Below, in pieces: positions 12,194-21,869 of a DNA stretch of 64,000 nt; within the stretch, counting starts at the first letter, position 1; every line of letters starts with the position of its first letter. The position numbers and the translations under genes are program-made. The stretch is from the NCBI RefSeq assembly GCF_963676685.1, contig NC_092352.1:26307117-26371116 (forward strand), read 5' to 3'. The notes below the pieces were generated by a model. It saw only the letters and a program-made list of their open reading frames with translations, did no database searches and was not told the origin of the DNA. The DNA is from Mytilus edulis. Taxonomy: Eukaryota > Mollusca > Bivalvia > Mytilida > Mytilidae.

Positions 12194-15100
12194 CTGAAAT
12201 AGAAAACAAAATTCTATAGGCTCTATCACAGTGTTTAATGACAAGAAAATTTCACAGAATTGTAGATTGCAGTTTGGTGCTTTTTATGTAATGTTATTTC
12301 TATAGTGTAAGAACATATTCCTAAACTTTCATTTATCTGCAATATGGTGAAAATGTTGTCTGCATTGCAAATTAAGGTAATCTCTTAGTAATGTAAATAC
12401 AAAGAAATCTGTAAAGACAGACCATTCAGGAGATCAACCCATGTTATGCTAGAAGGACCTGTCTTGAACAGATCAGAATAAAACATACAACTATACTTAT
12501 TATAATTCATGCTAAAAATCAATGCTTTTTATTTGATAAAGTGCATTTGTTGGTATGCTTAATCTTTTTGCAAAGTCTTTTGTGATTAGGTTTTTTTGCT
12601 AGAAGCTCAGTAATTAAATTGAGCTATTTTTTTTCCAGATCCATAACAAGTTTTTCTGTCTGAAATAACCTGACAAAGGCTGTAAATTCTGATAAATAAA
12701 ACACCTCTCTATTTATGTTTTTCACAAGATTTTCAAAAACTTAGACCAGGAACATATATATTAACTGTTAGATATACTGTTCCCAGCTTAGACCAATAAG
12801 AGTGCACACGCTGAAATTTATGTCTCGCCTTCTTTACTAATCATTGATATTATGTTGATAGTCCTAAATATAAAGCTTTATTATACCTCAGTATGTTTTT
12901 CTGTATAAAAAATAATGAAATAGTTGTGCTATTTCATTCCACAGACTATTTGCCAGTCAATAGTTTCAAAGACTATTACCCCGGTTAATAGTTTCATAAT
13001 CATCTTTTCCGTACTTTTTCATGCTTATTTTTCATTGGACAATAATGATGTCATTGACTATTTTGCTTGGCAATGTCAAACTCTAATATTGTAAACGGTA
13101 TAATCTGTTTGTGTCAATTGTAATTTCACTTACAAGAAGCAATTATAAAAGAGAGAAAATCTTCGCATGCATTTTTTACAGATTTAAAATATAGTACCTT
13201 ATTCATAATATTGGTTTGGTCATCGTATTGAGTAATTCTACAAGTGAATATGCGTTTGGTGTACTTTAACTTAGCTTAAATTTGTTACATGCATGGAAAA
13301 TTTAACACAAGTATTTCTAGTCTTGATTGCAATTAATGAAATATTTACAAATACAAGAAGAAAAATACCGTATAGTTCATCTTGTGCATGTCAAGTTATG
13401 TGACATTTTTTTCTTTTCTATCAGATGATGTATGTACACTTTTAGAAAATTAGTTAATTTGGTATATAAAAACACTTAATGACTGTGTTGTTTAGTATAA
13501 TAAAACACCTAATGACTGGTTGTGCAGGTAATAGCAAGTTTGTTGTCCCTTTTTATATCAACTATTGCTCTTGGCTTATCTCAGGAACAACAAACTTGCT
13601 ATTACCCTCACACCCAGTCAATATGTGTATATTATTACAACTGTCACATAAACTTAACATTAACCAAGAAAACTAAACATTGACCAATGATCCATGAAAA
13701 TGAGGTCAAGGTCAGATGAACAATGCAAGGCAGGCATGTACAGCTAACAATTCTTCCATACAACATATATAGTTGACCTATTGCTTATAGTTTAAGAACA
13801 GACCAAAACACAAAAACTAAACACTGAGCAATGAACCATGAACCATGAACCATGAAAGTGAGTTCAAGGTCAAATAAAACCTGTGCGACTGACATATAGA
13901 TCATAAAATATTTCCAAACACCAAATATAGTTGACCTATTGCATATAGTACTAGAAAAAAACACCTCAAAAACTGAACTTTGACCACTGAACAATGAAAA
14001 TGAGGTCAAGGTCAGATGACACCTGCCAGCTAGACATGTACACCTTACAATCATTCCATACACCAAATATAGTAGACCTATTGCATACATTATAAGAAAA
14101 ACAGACCAAAAAACAGGTCGAGGTCAAGTGAAAACTGTCAGATGGGTATGAGGACCTTGCAAAGTATGCACATTATACTGTTACTAATAATAAGAGAGAA
14201 TTTAACATTACAAAAAATCTTAACTCTTTTTTCAAGTAGTCACTGAACCATGAAAATGAGAGTAAGGACATTGGACATGTGACTGACGGAAACTTCGTAA
14301 CATGAGGTATCCATATACAAAGTATGAAGTATCCAGGTCTTCCACCTTCTAAAATATAAAGCTTTAAAGAAGCCTCAGCCGCCGCCGGATCACTATTCCT
14401 ATGTCAAGCTTTCTGCGACAAAAGTCGCAGGCTCGACAATAAAAACTGTCATATGACAAAAACATTAGAACACTATTTTTTTCTTATATAATAGAAGATA
14501 ATCACTGTATAATTCCACACAAACAGTAAAATACTTCATTTCTGTGACATTATACATCTGAAAACTAGAACACTTTTGTGAAACAGGAAGACAATTAAGC
14601 TAAAGTACAACACATTTTTAAAAGTATACACGATTTTTTATATTTTGTTATATAATATCACCTTTCTGATGATTGTTAAGGTGCATTTACATGATACATC
14701 TGATGTTCCATCCAACTGAACGACATCTCCTATGTAAATCGGAAGGAAATCTGTTCCCACGATTGAATTTCCATCAGATTTTCAAATAATTTTTGCAGGT
14801 GTTTTAGCAATGAATTGAAAGCAAATTTAGTTTTGTATAAAATAATCCTTATTTACTTCCAAATGCTCTTAGCGAGGATAGTCAAGTTTAATTCATAAAT
14901 AATTTTCAACTTAATAGAGAATAAATTTTCAAAATTAAATGGCCTATTTGTTCAAATCACAGGGATGTAAACAACCTAACTTAATTCCTTTTAAGATATA
15001 GTGATAAAAACTTACTTTAGTAAATATATATTATAGGATTACACATCTTTTAAAAGAAATTTATTAGTGTATAAACTTGACCAATTCACTCACAAACAAT

Positions 15101-18100
15101 TTCAGACTTTTATGATATGTTTTTGAGTGACTTTGTCAAGTTTATACAACAATAAAAGCCTTTCCTGAAAATTTTCCAATAATTAATACCTAGAAGCATT
15201 TTAAAAGGGTTTTATTTAAAAATAAACAGTTTACCCTGTCACATGTTTATGTGTCTGTCCTAATTTAAAAACCTTGGCAATGGTTGTTTTTTCACACAAT
15301 TTCATGTTTTTATTATTTGGAGAATTTTACGTCATTGGTCGTCTCTGGGTTCATAGATATTTAAAGTCATAATAAACGAGTGACCGGTGAAAAATAATAT
15401 TATTCCAATTCTTGAACCAATGCATACAAACATCATAAATTAGTCTTCTGTGCACGATTTTATAATTTTATTTTGCATAAATTTCGTATAATCGTCAATT
15501 TTTTTTTCAATTGGGCAGTGTTGTTGTGAAAATATTTTTTTTTTTTTTTTTTTTTTTGTAATGTGTTTATTGGCAAAGAACTAAATGTATATTAACAATA
15601 GTAAATAAGTTCATAGTACATCAGCAAAATCGAGACAAGTACATAAAGTTGATATTTTGAATCCTTCTATAAACATATAATATTATTAATAATAATTTGA
15701 AAAAGAATAGAAAATCTTAATCTGAGGTAGCATGGATTGGGTAGATATTTTTATTACGTGAAAGTTAACTTATAAAATCATTCTACTAGTTGGAGCCAGG
15801 GGTTCCAGCAGGTGTACGCTCTTTGCAGTGGTTTATTTTTATAAAATATTATTTTTTCAATAAACAAATTTTCTTTAAGATAATTTTTTAAGGCTATGCT
15901 ATTTACTTGTACACATTGCATTTTTGTTTTGTATATATAGTATTTAGTTAATAGTATTAAGAGATTTCTTATGTAGTTTTTTTCTGTTTTTTCTAATATC
16001 CCAAATAAGACAATATCTAAATTAAGTGGTAGTTCAATGAAAATATGGCAGGTAATTAAAGTTCATCTTTTGAAGCCGAAGTTTAACGATTGTCACCTGT
16101 TTGTCAACAAACAACAAACCAGATGCTCCGCAGGGCGTAGCTTTATACGACCGCAGAGGTTGAACCCTGAACGGTTAGGGCAAGTATGGACACAACATTC
16201 AAGCTGGATTCAGCTCTAAATTTGGATTGTGATTAAATAGTTGACACAGCATAGGTTTCTGACACAGAATGAATGTGTTCTAATGAACTTAAAATTTTTG
16301 TTTCTCTTAGAGCAATTCACTATGCTGTTGAATATTAATCCTCTCAAAAAAATGTTTGAAGAAATTTTCTTTTTTATTTATGAAATTTCAAATGAGAAAA
16401 ATTGAACCCAATTTTTTTAATCACATCCCCCTTTCCCTTATTCCAAAACTAATCTCAATTAAAATTTCTAATGGAGTTTGCAACAATAGGTCCGAGTACA
16501 CAGTTATTTCGTAGTGCATTTCTTTTAGACAATAAATGAAAATTAAAAAAATCCCACCTGCGCTTTCTCAATAATATTTTTACAGTGTGTTGTACTACTT
16601 TTGGGACAAATTATATCAAAATTATAGAAAACTTCATCAGCTCTAACTCAAAATATGAACAATCTTATGTTAAGGGGGTCTTGAAATCTTTTGACAGCTT
16701 CCGAAGTGCTAATTTTTGACCTTTTTCAGCTGGACCTAATCACTACTTTGCATTAATATTTATGACCCAACTTTTTTTACAGTGTCATTTCACCCCCCAA
16801 CTTGCTATATGAGGCATAAAACATGGAGAAATAAATTTGGAAGGGGTATAACAAAAATTGGCAAGTAACACACTGTCCACACTAAGGACTATATTCGTGG
16901 ACAACGAAAATCAAAGGACGATAACTGTGTACTCGGACCTAATAGGATAGAAAAAGTTGACCAATCTTAATAAAACTTGGTATGACTAAAGCTTAATATA
17001 TTACAAGACTGCTTACAAAGTTTCATAGCAATAGGATATATATTATAGACAATATGATTAATTCTATATTCAACTCTGCGTGTTAAATTTAGACGTTAAA
17101 ATTGAGAAATTTCAACTATCAACATTTGGGGCTTTTAAAATTTAAATATTGCAAAAAAATACTTTTAAAATGCCTTAATATATAATATATCATGTATTTA
17201 AAGCAATAGAGTACTCATTTGTTATATCAGACTTAGCATAATTTTTCAAAAGTCAAATTTATATGAGCCTGTGCCTAAAAATGGAGGTTTTCCAATGAAG
17301 GGGGCCTTACATGAAGATGTAATATTTTCCAGCAATTTTAAATTTGTGAAGCTTTTTGATTATAAATAATCCTTACATATGTATTTAATGTACTTTAAAT
17401 GGAAAGAAAACTTACAAATAACATATCATATTAGTTTAAAAGGGTCTTAGGCCAAGTAAGACTAAAAATAATTTAGGGTCAATTTAGGCCATAGCACATA
17501 TTTACATTTAAAAATGCATATTGAAGCTATAGGAAATAAAAATTTGTGTCTTTTCTATCATTTCTATACTCAGGTGACATGATACAATAAATCTGAGCAC
17601 AAAAAGGCTCTTACATTCAACTTTTTTAGCAGACAGTATGGTCTTATACAAAGATTTTTCACTTTTTAGTGAAAAACTTGCATGCAATTTTAGTCTCAAC
17701 AGGCTTATATTTGAACCACATGCTATCCTACAGAAGTAAAGAAAGATATTATGTGAAATGAAACAGGTACAAAAGACATAGTTAAGTGCTTTTTATACAA
17801 ATTTAGTGAGATATTTATTATGGACTTCAACTTTTATGTGCCATGCTCCTCACATTTAACTTGATCCAAACAGGGCGTTAGACGAGGGTCATTTATACAA
17901 CACATTTTGCTCATATTTTCTGAGATAATCTTCTTTTCTGTAGATTCAGAGTTCACAAATGAGTAATAAAACTGGATTAAAGCATAGAAACACAAAAATT
18001 GACACATGAAAACATGTCAGATAGAAAGTCAGAATGCCACTTATGCATCAAAATTGAAAAAGCTATGAAATGCTTATTTTGACCATATAATGCCAAAATT

Positions 18101-20873
18101 GGTCATTTTTGCAGAAATTCTATCAAATAAAAGTTTAAATCCTTTAGTTTTATGCTATTTGACAAATTGGCACCATCAAATCATTCAGGGAAGTTGCCAA
18201 AGTACAGATTCTATATTTCCTGATTTCACCTCTTAGGTCCGAGTACACAGTTATTTCGTAGTGCATTTCTTTTAGACAATAAATGAAAATTAAAAAAATC
18301 CCACCTGCGCTTTCTCAATAATATTTTTACAGTGTGTTGTACTACTTTTGGGACAAATTATATCAAAATTATAGAAAACTTCATCAGCTCTAACTCAAAA
18401 TATGAACAATCTTATGTTAAGGGGGTCTTGAAATCTTTTGACAGCTTCCGAAGTGCTAATTTTTGACCTTTTTCAGCTGGACCTAATCACTACTTTGCAT
18501 TAATATTTATGACCCAACTTTTTTTACAGTGTCATTTCACCCCCCAACTTGCTATATGAGGCATAAAACATGGAGAAATAAATTTGGAAGGGGTATAACA
18601 AAAATTGGCAAGTAACACACTGTCCACACTAAGGACTATATTCGTGGACAACGAAAATCAAAGGACGATAACTGTGTACTCGGACCAATAACTACTCATT
18701 TAAATACATCATAAAATATTAAGATGTAAAAAACTGCTTGTTATCACTGAATGGTAAAGATTATTTTAATTTATCAGTTGGTAGTAAAAAGTGAATATAC
18801 ATTGTATATTGTATATAACAAAGATTTAAGTTGATTCTGGACAAAGAAAGATAACTCCAATTAAAAAAAAATCTTGCTATTGCACAATATTTTGCAATTA
18901 GATATTTCTTGCTTACTATTCTGGACAAAGAAAGATAACTCTAATTAAAAAAAAATTTGATATTTCACAATATTGTGCAATTAGATATTTCTTGCCATTG
19001 CGCAATACTGTGCAATTGAAAAGACTTGCTATTGCACAATACTTAATATAATAATTTTAGATCCTGATTTGGACCAACTTGAAAACTGGGCCCATAATAA
19101 AAAATCTTAGTACATTTTTGGATTCAGCATATCAAAGAACTTCAAGATTTCAATTTTTGTTAAAATCAGACTAAGTTTAATTTTGGACCCTTTGGACTTT
19201 AGTGTAGACCAATTTGAAAACAGGACCAAAAATGAAGAATCTACATACACAGTTAGATTTGGTATATATCAAAGAACCCCATTTATTCAATTTTTGATGA
19301 AATCAAACAAAGTTTAATTTTGGACCCCGATTTGGACCAACTTGAAAACTGGGCCAATAATCAAGAATCTAAGTACATTTTTAGATTCAGCATATCAAAG
19401 AACCTACCTGATTCATTTTTTGTCAAAATCAAACTAAGTTTAATTTTGGACCCTTTGGACCTTAATGTAGACCAATTTGAAAACGGGACCAAAAGTTAAG
19501 AATCTACATACACAGTCATGACAGTTAGATTCAGCATATCAAAGAACCCCAATTATTCAATTTTGATGAAATCAAACAAAAGTTTAATTTTGGACCCTTT
19601 GGGCCCCTTATTATGTTGGGACCAAAACTCCCAAAATCAAACCCAACCTTTCTTTTATGGTCATAAACCTTGTGTTTAAATTTCATAGATTTCTATTTTC
19701 TTATACTAACGTTATGGTGCGAAAACCAAGAAAAATGCTTATTTGGGTCCCTTTTTGGCCCCTAATTCCTAAACTGTTGGGACCTAAACTCCCAAAATCA
19801 ATACCAACCTTCCTTTTGTAGTCATTAACATTGTGTTTAAATTTCATTGATTTCTATTTACTTAAACTAATGTTATTGTGCGAAAACCAAGAATAATGCT
19901 TATTTGGGCCCTTTTTTGGCCCCTAATTCCTAAACTGTTGAGACCAAAACTCCCAAAATCAATCCCAACCGTTCTTTTGTGGTCATAAACCTTGTGTCAA
20001 AATTTCATAGATTTCTATTAACTTAAACTAAAGTTATAGTGCGAAAACCAAGAAAATGCTTATTTGGGCCCTTTTTGGCCCCTAATTCCTAAAATGTTGG
20101 GACCAAAACTCCCAAAATCAATACCAACCTTCCTTTTGTGGTCATAAACCTTGTGTTAAAATTTCATAGATTTCCATTCACTTTTACTAAAGTTAGAGTG
20201 CGAAAACTAAAAGTATTCGGACGCCGGACGACGACGACAACGACGACGCCGACGCCAACGTGATAGCAATATACGACGAAAAATTTTTCAAAATTTGCGA
20301 TCGTATAAAAAGCATGGATATTGAGCATGTGTTTAACATGTACAATCAGATAATAGTTTATTTTAAGCCTTAATAAGGACATCCATGCATATTGCGATCA
20401 CTGGATTTTTACGAGATGGGTCACACTGAGGTCACTTTGCATACGGAAAATATGTCAGGAATTGCTTCTCCTGGAAGGAAGCAATTAAAATAAAGTAAAC
20501 TTCTTCTAAATATGAACAAATTAAAGAATTTTCTTCAGAAAAAAGTATATGTACATAAGTTTTATAATGAAAACTATCCATTGAGTTATAAAAAACATAT
20601 GCATTATTTTTTTTTAATTTGAGGTTTCTTATGACTTTAAGATAAATGGTTTAGAGCCTGACATATTGTATAAACATGTCTGTTTTAAAATGTATGATAA
20701 AAATTATCTTTGATATTGTAATAACTTACAGGTCGGATTTGCATAGGGGAGGTAACTCTTTGCCATACTGGAGATAACATAATCATAACGAGATATATAC
20801 AGAATAGTGGGAAAGACGGTAGTGAGACTGTGACATCAAGGAATTTCTGGACACCTGTAACAGTTAATGCCAT
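11621..20873 (-). CDS. very-long-chain fatty-acid elongase (ELOVL family), two coding exons
   Basis: Coding exons: 20730-20873 (residues 1-48, start ATG at 20873, phase 0) and 11621-12193 (residues 49-238, stop at 11621). Acceptor and donor sites are canonical (cag just before 20875, GTAAGT after 20730, ttcag before 12193). ELOVL enzymes are multi-span ER membrane proteins that condense acyl-CoA with malonyl-CoA, the first and rate-limiting step of fatty-acid elongation. Visible signatures: KVIELLDT at 98-105, the histidine box HVYHH at 121-125 preceded by Gln-Ile-Ser-Phe-Leu, NSFIHVILYLYY at 151-162 and TQLQILQ at 180-186. At 238 residues it is shorter than usual members (about 270-310), with short N and C termini, and the Met normally found in the third motif is Leu. 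The lysine-rich end (KSKPGKSRKCE) is not a strict dilysine ER signal. The subfamily cannot be fixed by eye. Confidence 0.9.
12245..13500. other. ELOVL intron, AT-rich part
   Basis: No exon is seen. A fragment near 12,800-12,880 ('gtgcacacgctgaaatttatgtctcg') resembles fragments at 5,810-5,850 and 28,884-28,910, so it is a piece of another dispersed family. Confidence 0.4.
13514..13619. repeat. 35-bp inverted repeat (foldback)
   Basis: Left arm 13514-13548 (gactggttgtgcaggtaata...) and right arm 13584-13619 (...tattaccctcacacccagtc) are near-perfect reverse complements around a 35-base loop. The transcript of either strand would fold into a stable hairpin. Confidence 0.75.
13680..14440 (+). 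repeat. dispersed repeat built of ~140-bp monomers with a terminal hairpin, copy A
   Basis: Monomers contain 'accatgaaaatgaggtcaag', 'gtcagatgacacctgcc' and 'atatagttgacctattgc', repeated about four times. The unit ends in 'gccgccgccggatcacta' and a perfect 7-bp hairpin ctgcgac-aaaa-gtcgcag at 14413-14430. The same arrangement occurs at 29,385-30,080. Confidence 0.75.
15068..15149. repeat. imperfect 26-bp inverted repeat
   Basis: Left arm gtgtataaacttgacc... (from 15068) and right arm ...ttgtcaagtttataca (to 15149) pair with few mismatches. A small foldback within the elongase intron. Confidence 0.55.
15536..16037 (-). mobile_element. 502-bp poly(A) retrocopy with target-site duplication
   Basis: On the minus strand the insert ends with about 22 A residues. 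An AATAAA signal (TTTATT on the plus strand at 15566-15571) stands just ahead of them. The 9-bp sequence tgaaaatat flanks both sides (15527-15535 and 16038-16046). These are the marks of L1-type reverse transcription of a polyadenylated RNA. The body has no long frame, so it is either a 5'-truncated LINE or a processed copy of an mRNA 3' end. Confidence 0.75.
16489..18686. mobile_element. 2.2-kb unit bounded by identical 451-bp direct repeats
   Basis: The copies 16489-16939 and 18236-18686 read as identical over 451 bases and are in the same orientation. Each copy is itself bounded by inverted repeats (ggtccgagtacacagttat / ataactgtgtactcggacc). The outer edges carry the 4-bp duplication aata (16485-16488 and 18687-18690), while the inner edges do not match them. 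The 1,296-bp interior is AT-rich without a long frame, primer-binding site or polypurine tract. This could be an LTR-like unit, or two MITEs that moved together with the DNA between them. Confidence 0.75.
18870..19050 (+). repeat. short tandem array with ttgc-aca-at motifs
   Basis: Three diverged copies of 'ttgcacaatattttgcaatt' with 'agatatttcttgc' and 'ctggacaaagaaagataact' follow one another. It is part of the 4.2-kb element. Confidence 0.5.
19616..20215 (+). repeat. four tandem 160-bp monomers
   Basis: Each unit contains 'gggaccaaaactcccaaaat', 'gtggtcataaaccttgtgt', 'ttcatagatttctattta' and 'gtgcgaaaaccaagaaaatg'. Starts are at about 19616, 19777, 19938 and 20097. Three copies of the same monomer are present at about 25,828, 25,988 and 26,155. 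Confidence 0.75.
20730..20873 (-). CDS. ELOVL exon 1 (coding part): N-terminus and first membrane segment
   Basis: The exon runs from an acceptor at 20875 (tattccag|AG ATG) to a GTAAGT donor after 20730, so an untranslated exon must lie further upstream. It encodes 48 residues beginning MALTVTGVQKFLDV, with a hydrophobic stretch at about 21-35. The end Pro-Met-Gln-Ile-Arg-Pro matches the position where elongases carry 'PFQLK'-like residues before the second membrane segment. Only 55 bases separate the exon from the end of a dispersed repeat. Confidence 0.85.
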
Positions 20874-21015
20874 CTCTGGAATAGAAAAACAAAAGAATAA
20901 TATTGTGTTATATAGTTGCAGACATCTATAATGAAAGTATGTGAATTGCTTTATTTGTATCAATATGCAAGAAAAAATATTATTTGATGATATGAACTAT
21001 TTTCTATAGCTATTT

Positions 21016-21115
21016 AGGGATGACATCAAAAGTTCAATGTAGGATATTAACCTTATTCGAATAGCTTTTTCACTGAACCCCTTTTATCCTACATCAATCT
21101 TTTGATGTCGACCCT
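21016..21115. repeat. 31-bp inverted repeat (foldback)
   Basis: Arms 21016-21046 (agggatgacatcaaaagttc...) and 21085-21115 (...tcttttgatgtcgaccct) pair with about three mismatches around a 38-base loop. It lies upstream of the elongase exon 1. Confidence 0.75.
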
Positions 21116-21666
21116 TAATTATCAAAAAAAAAAAATACACAGCAAGTGCTGCATCTTTTTTTCAGTGGAAAGTCAACAGAATTTATTGTTCTTAGATATA
21201 TGACAAAATATTCCCAAATTTTTTCCTTGGCTTGTAATGATTTTGCCATGGTGTTTAATATCTGTTTGCCTAAATACCTTTCCTTGGGAAGAGTTACATG
21301 ATAAAAATTGAAGCAGCTAATATAGGATAAAATTCAGACAGGTTCTTTTTTTATTTCTCTTGTATGCATTGTGTTTTAATACTTCAAACTTCTTCTTATA
21401 TAGGTTTCTCAGGGTAAACATTTGGAAATGAAAAATTTTGGTTAATTAAAAAAGTTTTTTCTACACAATGAAAATCTGTGTTTATGTATTGATTGTTATT
21501 CTAATCCTGTAATATCAACTTAAAAGACATACAATGCTGTGAAATACTAATATAAAGAATTTATCAGATGAGAACATATTTATTGGATCTTAAGTAATGA
21601 GTTATTTATCTTTGTGATTGCTGAAAGATGAAGAACTCAAATTGTGAGATTACTTATTGGGATTTC

Positions 21667-21862
21667 AGGTAATGTTACTTCCAAATAAGTACCGATTATC
21701 AGGTAATGTTACTTCCAAATAAGTACCCATTATCAGGTAATGTTACTTCCAAATAAGTACCCATTATCAGGTAATGTTACTTCCAAATAAGTACCCATTA
21801 TCAGGTAATGTTACTTCCAAATAAGTACCCATTATCAGGTAATGTTACTTCCAAATAAGTAC
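21667..21862 (+). repeat. minisatellite, 34-bp unit, six copies
   Basis: The unit aggtaatgttacttccaaat + aagtacccattatc repeats at 21667, 21701, 21735, 21769, 21803 and 21837, the last one partial. Copies are nearly identical (one C to G in the first), so the array expanded recently. Confidence 0.95.
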
Positions 21863-21869
21863 TGCATAT

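Larger units (their letters stand above)
16119..20309. mobile_element. 4.2-kb element with short terminal inverted repeats
   Basis: It begins ccagatgctccgcagg...ctttatacgaccgc and ends ...gcgatcgtataaa, so the subterminal ctttatacga(c/t)cgc is present in inverted form at both ends. The interior holds a 2.2-kb insertion (16489-18686), blocks with 'gattcagcatatcaaagaac' and 'ttggacc' (19,050-19,610), four copies of a 160-bp monomer (from about 19,616, 19,777, 19,938 and 20,097) and a closing 'gacgacgacgacaacgacga' run. No transposase-like frame is visible. A shorter relative lies at 25,258-26,285. Confidence 0.7.
15360..20640 (+). repeat. second copy of the 600-bp dispersed repeat, split by two insertions
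   Basis: The order of conserved phrases of 8690-9310 is kept, but it is interrupted twice: after 'gtgaaaatat' (insert 15536-16037) and after 'caacaaa' (insert 16119-20309). The pieces are therefore 15360-15535, 16038-16118 and 20310-20640. The uninterrupted copy at 8690-9310 shows the empty sites, which makes the order of events readable. Confidence 0.75.

Noticed and set aside
16489..18686. Ordinary LTR retrotransposon
   Set aside because: Terminal direct repeats and a 4-bp duplication fit, but there is no TG...CA end, primer-binding site, polypurine tract or gag/pol frame.
8690..20640. Tandem duplication of the elongase locus
   Set aside because: The shared sequence at 8690-9310 and 15,360-20,640 stops before any elongase exon; it is a dispersed repeat rather than a gene duplication.
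21667..21862. CRISPR array
   Set aside because: The repeats are back to back without spacers, in an animal genome; it is a minisatellite.
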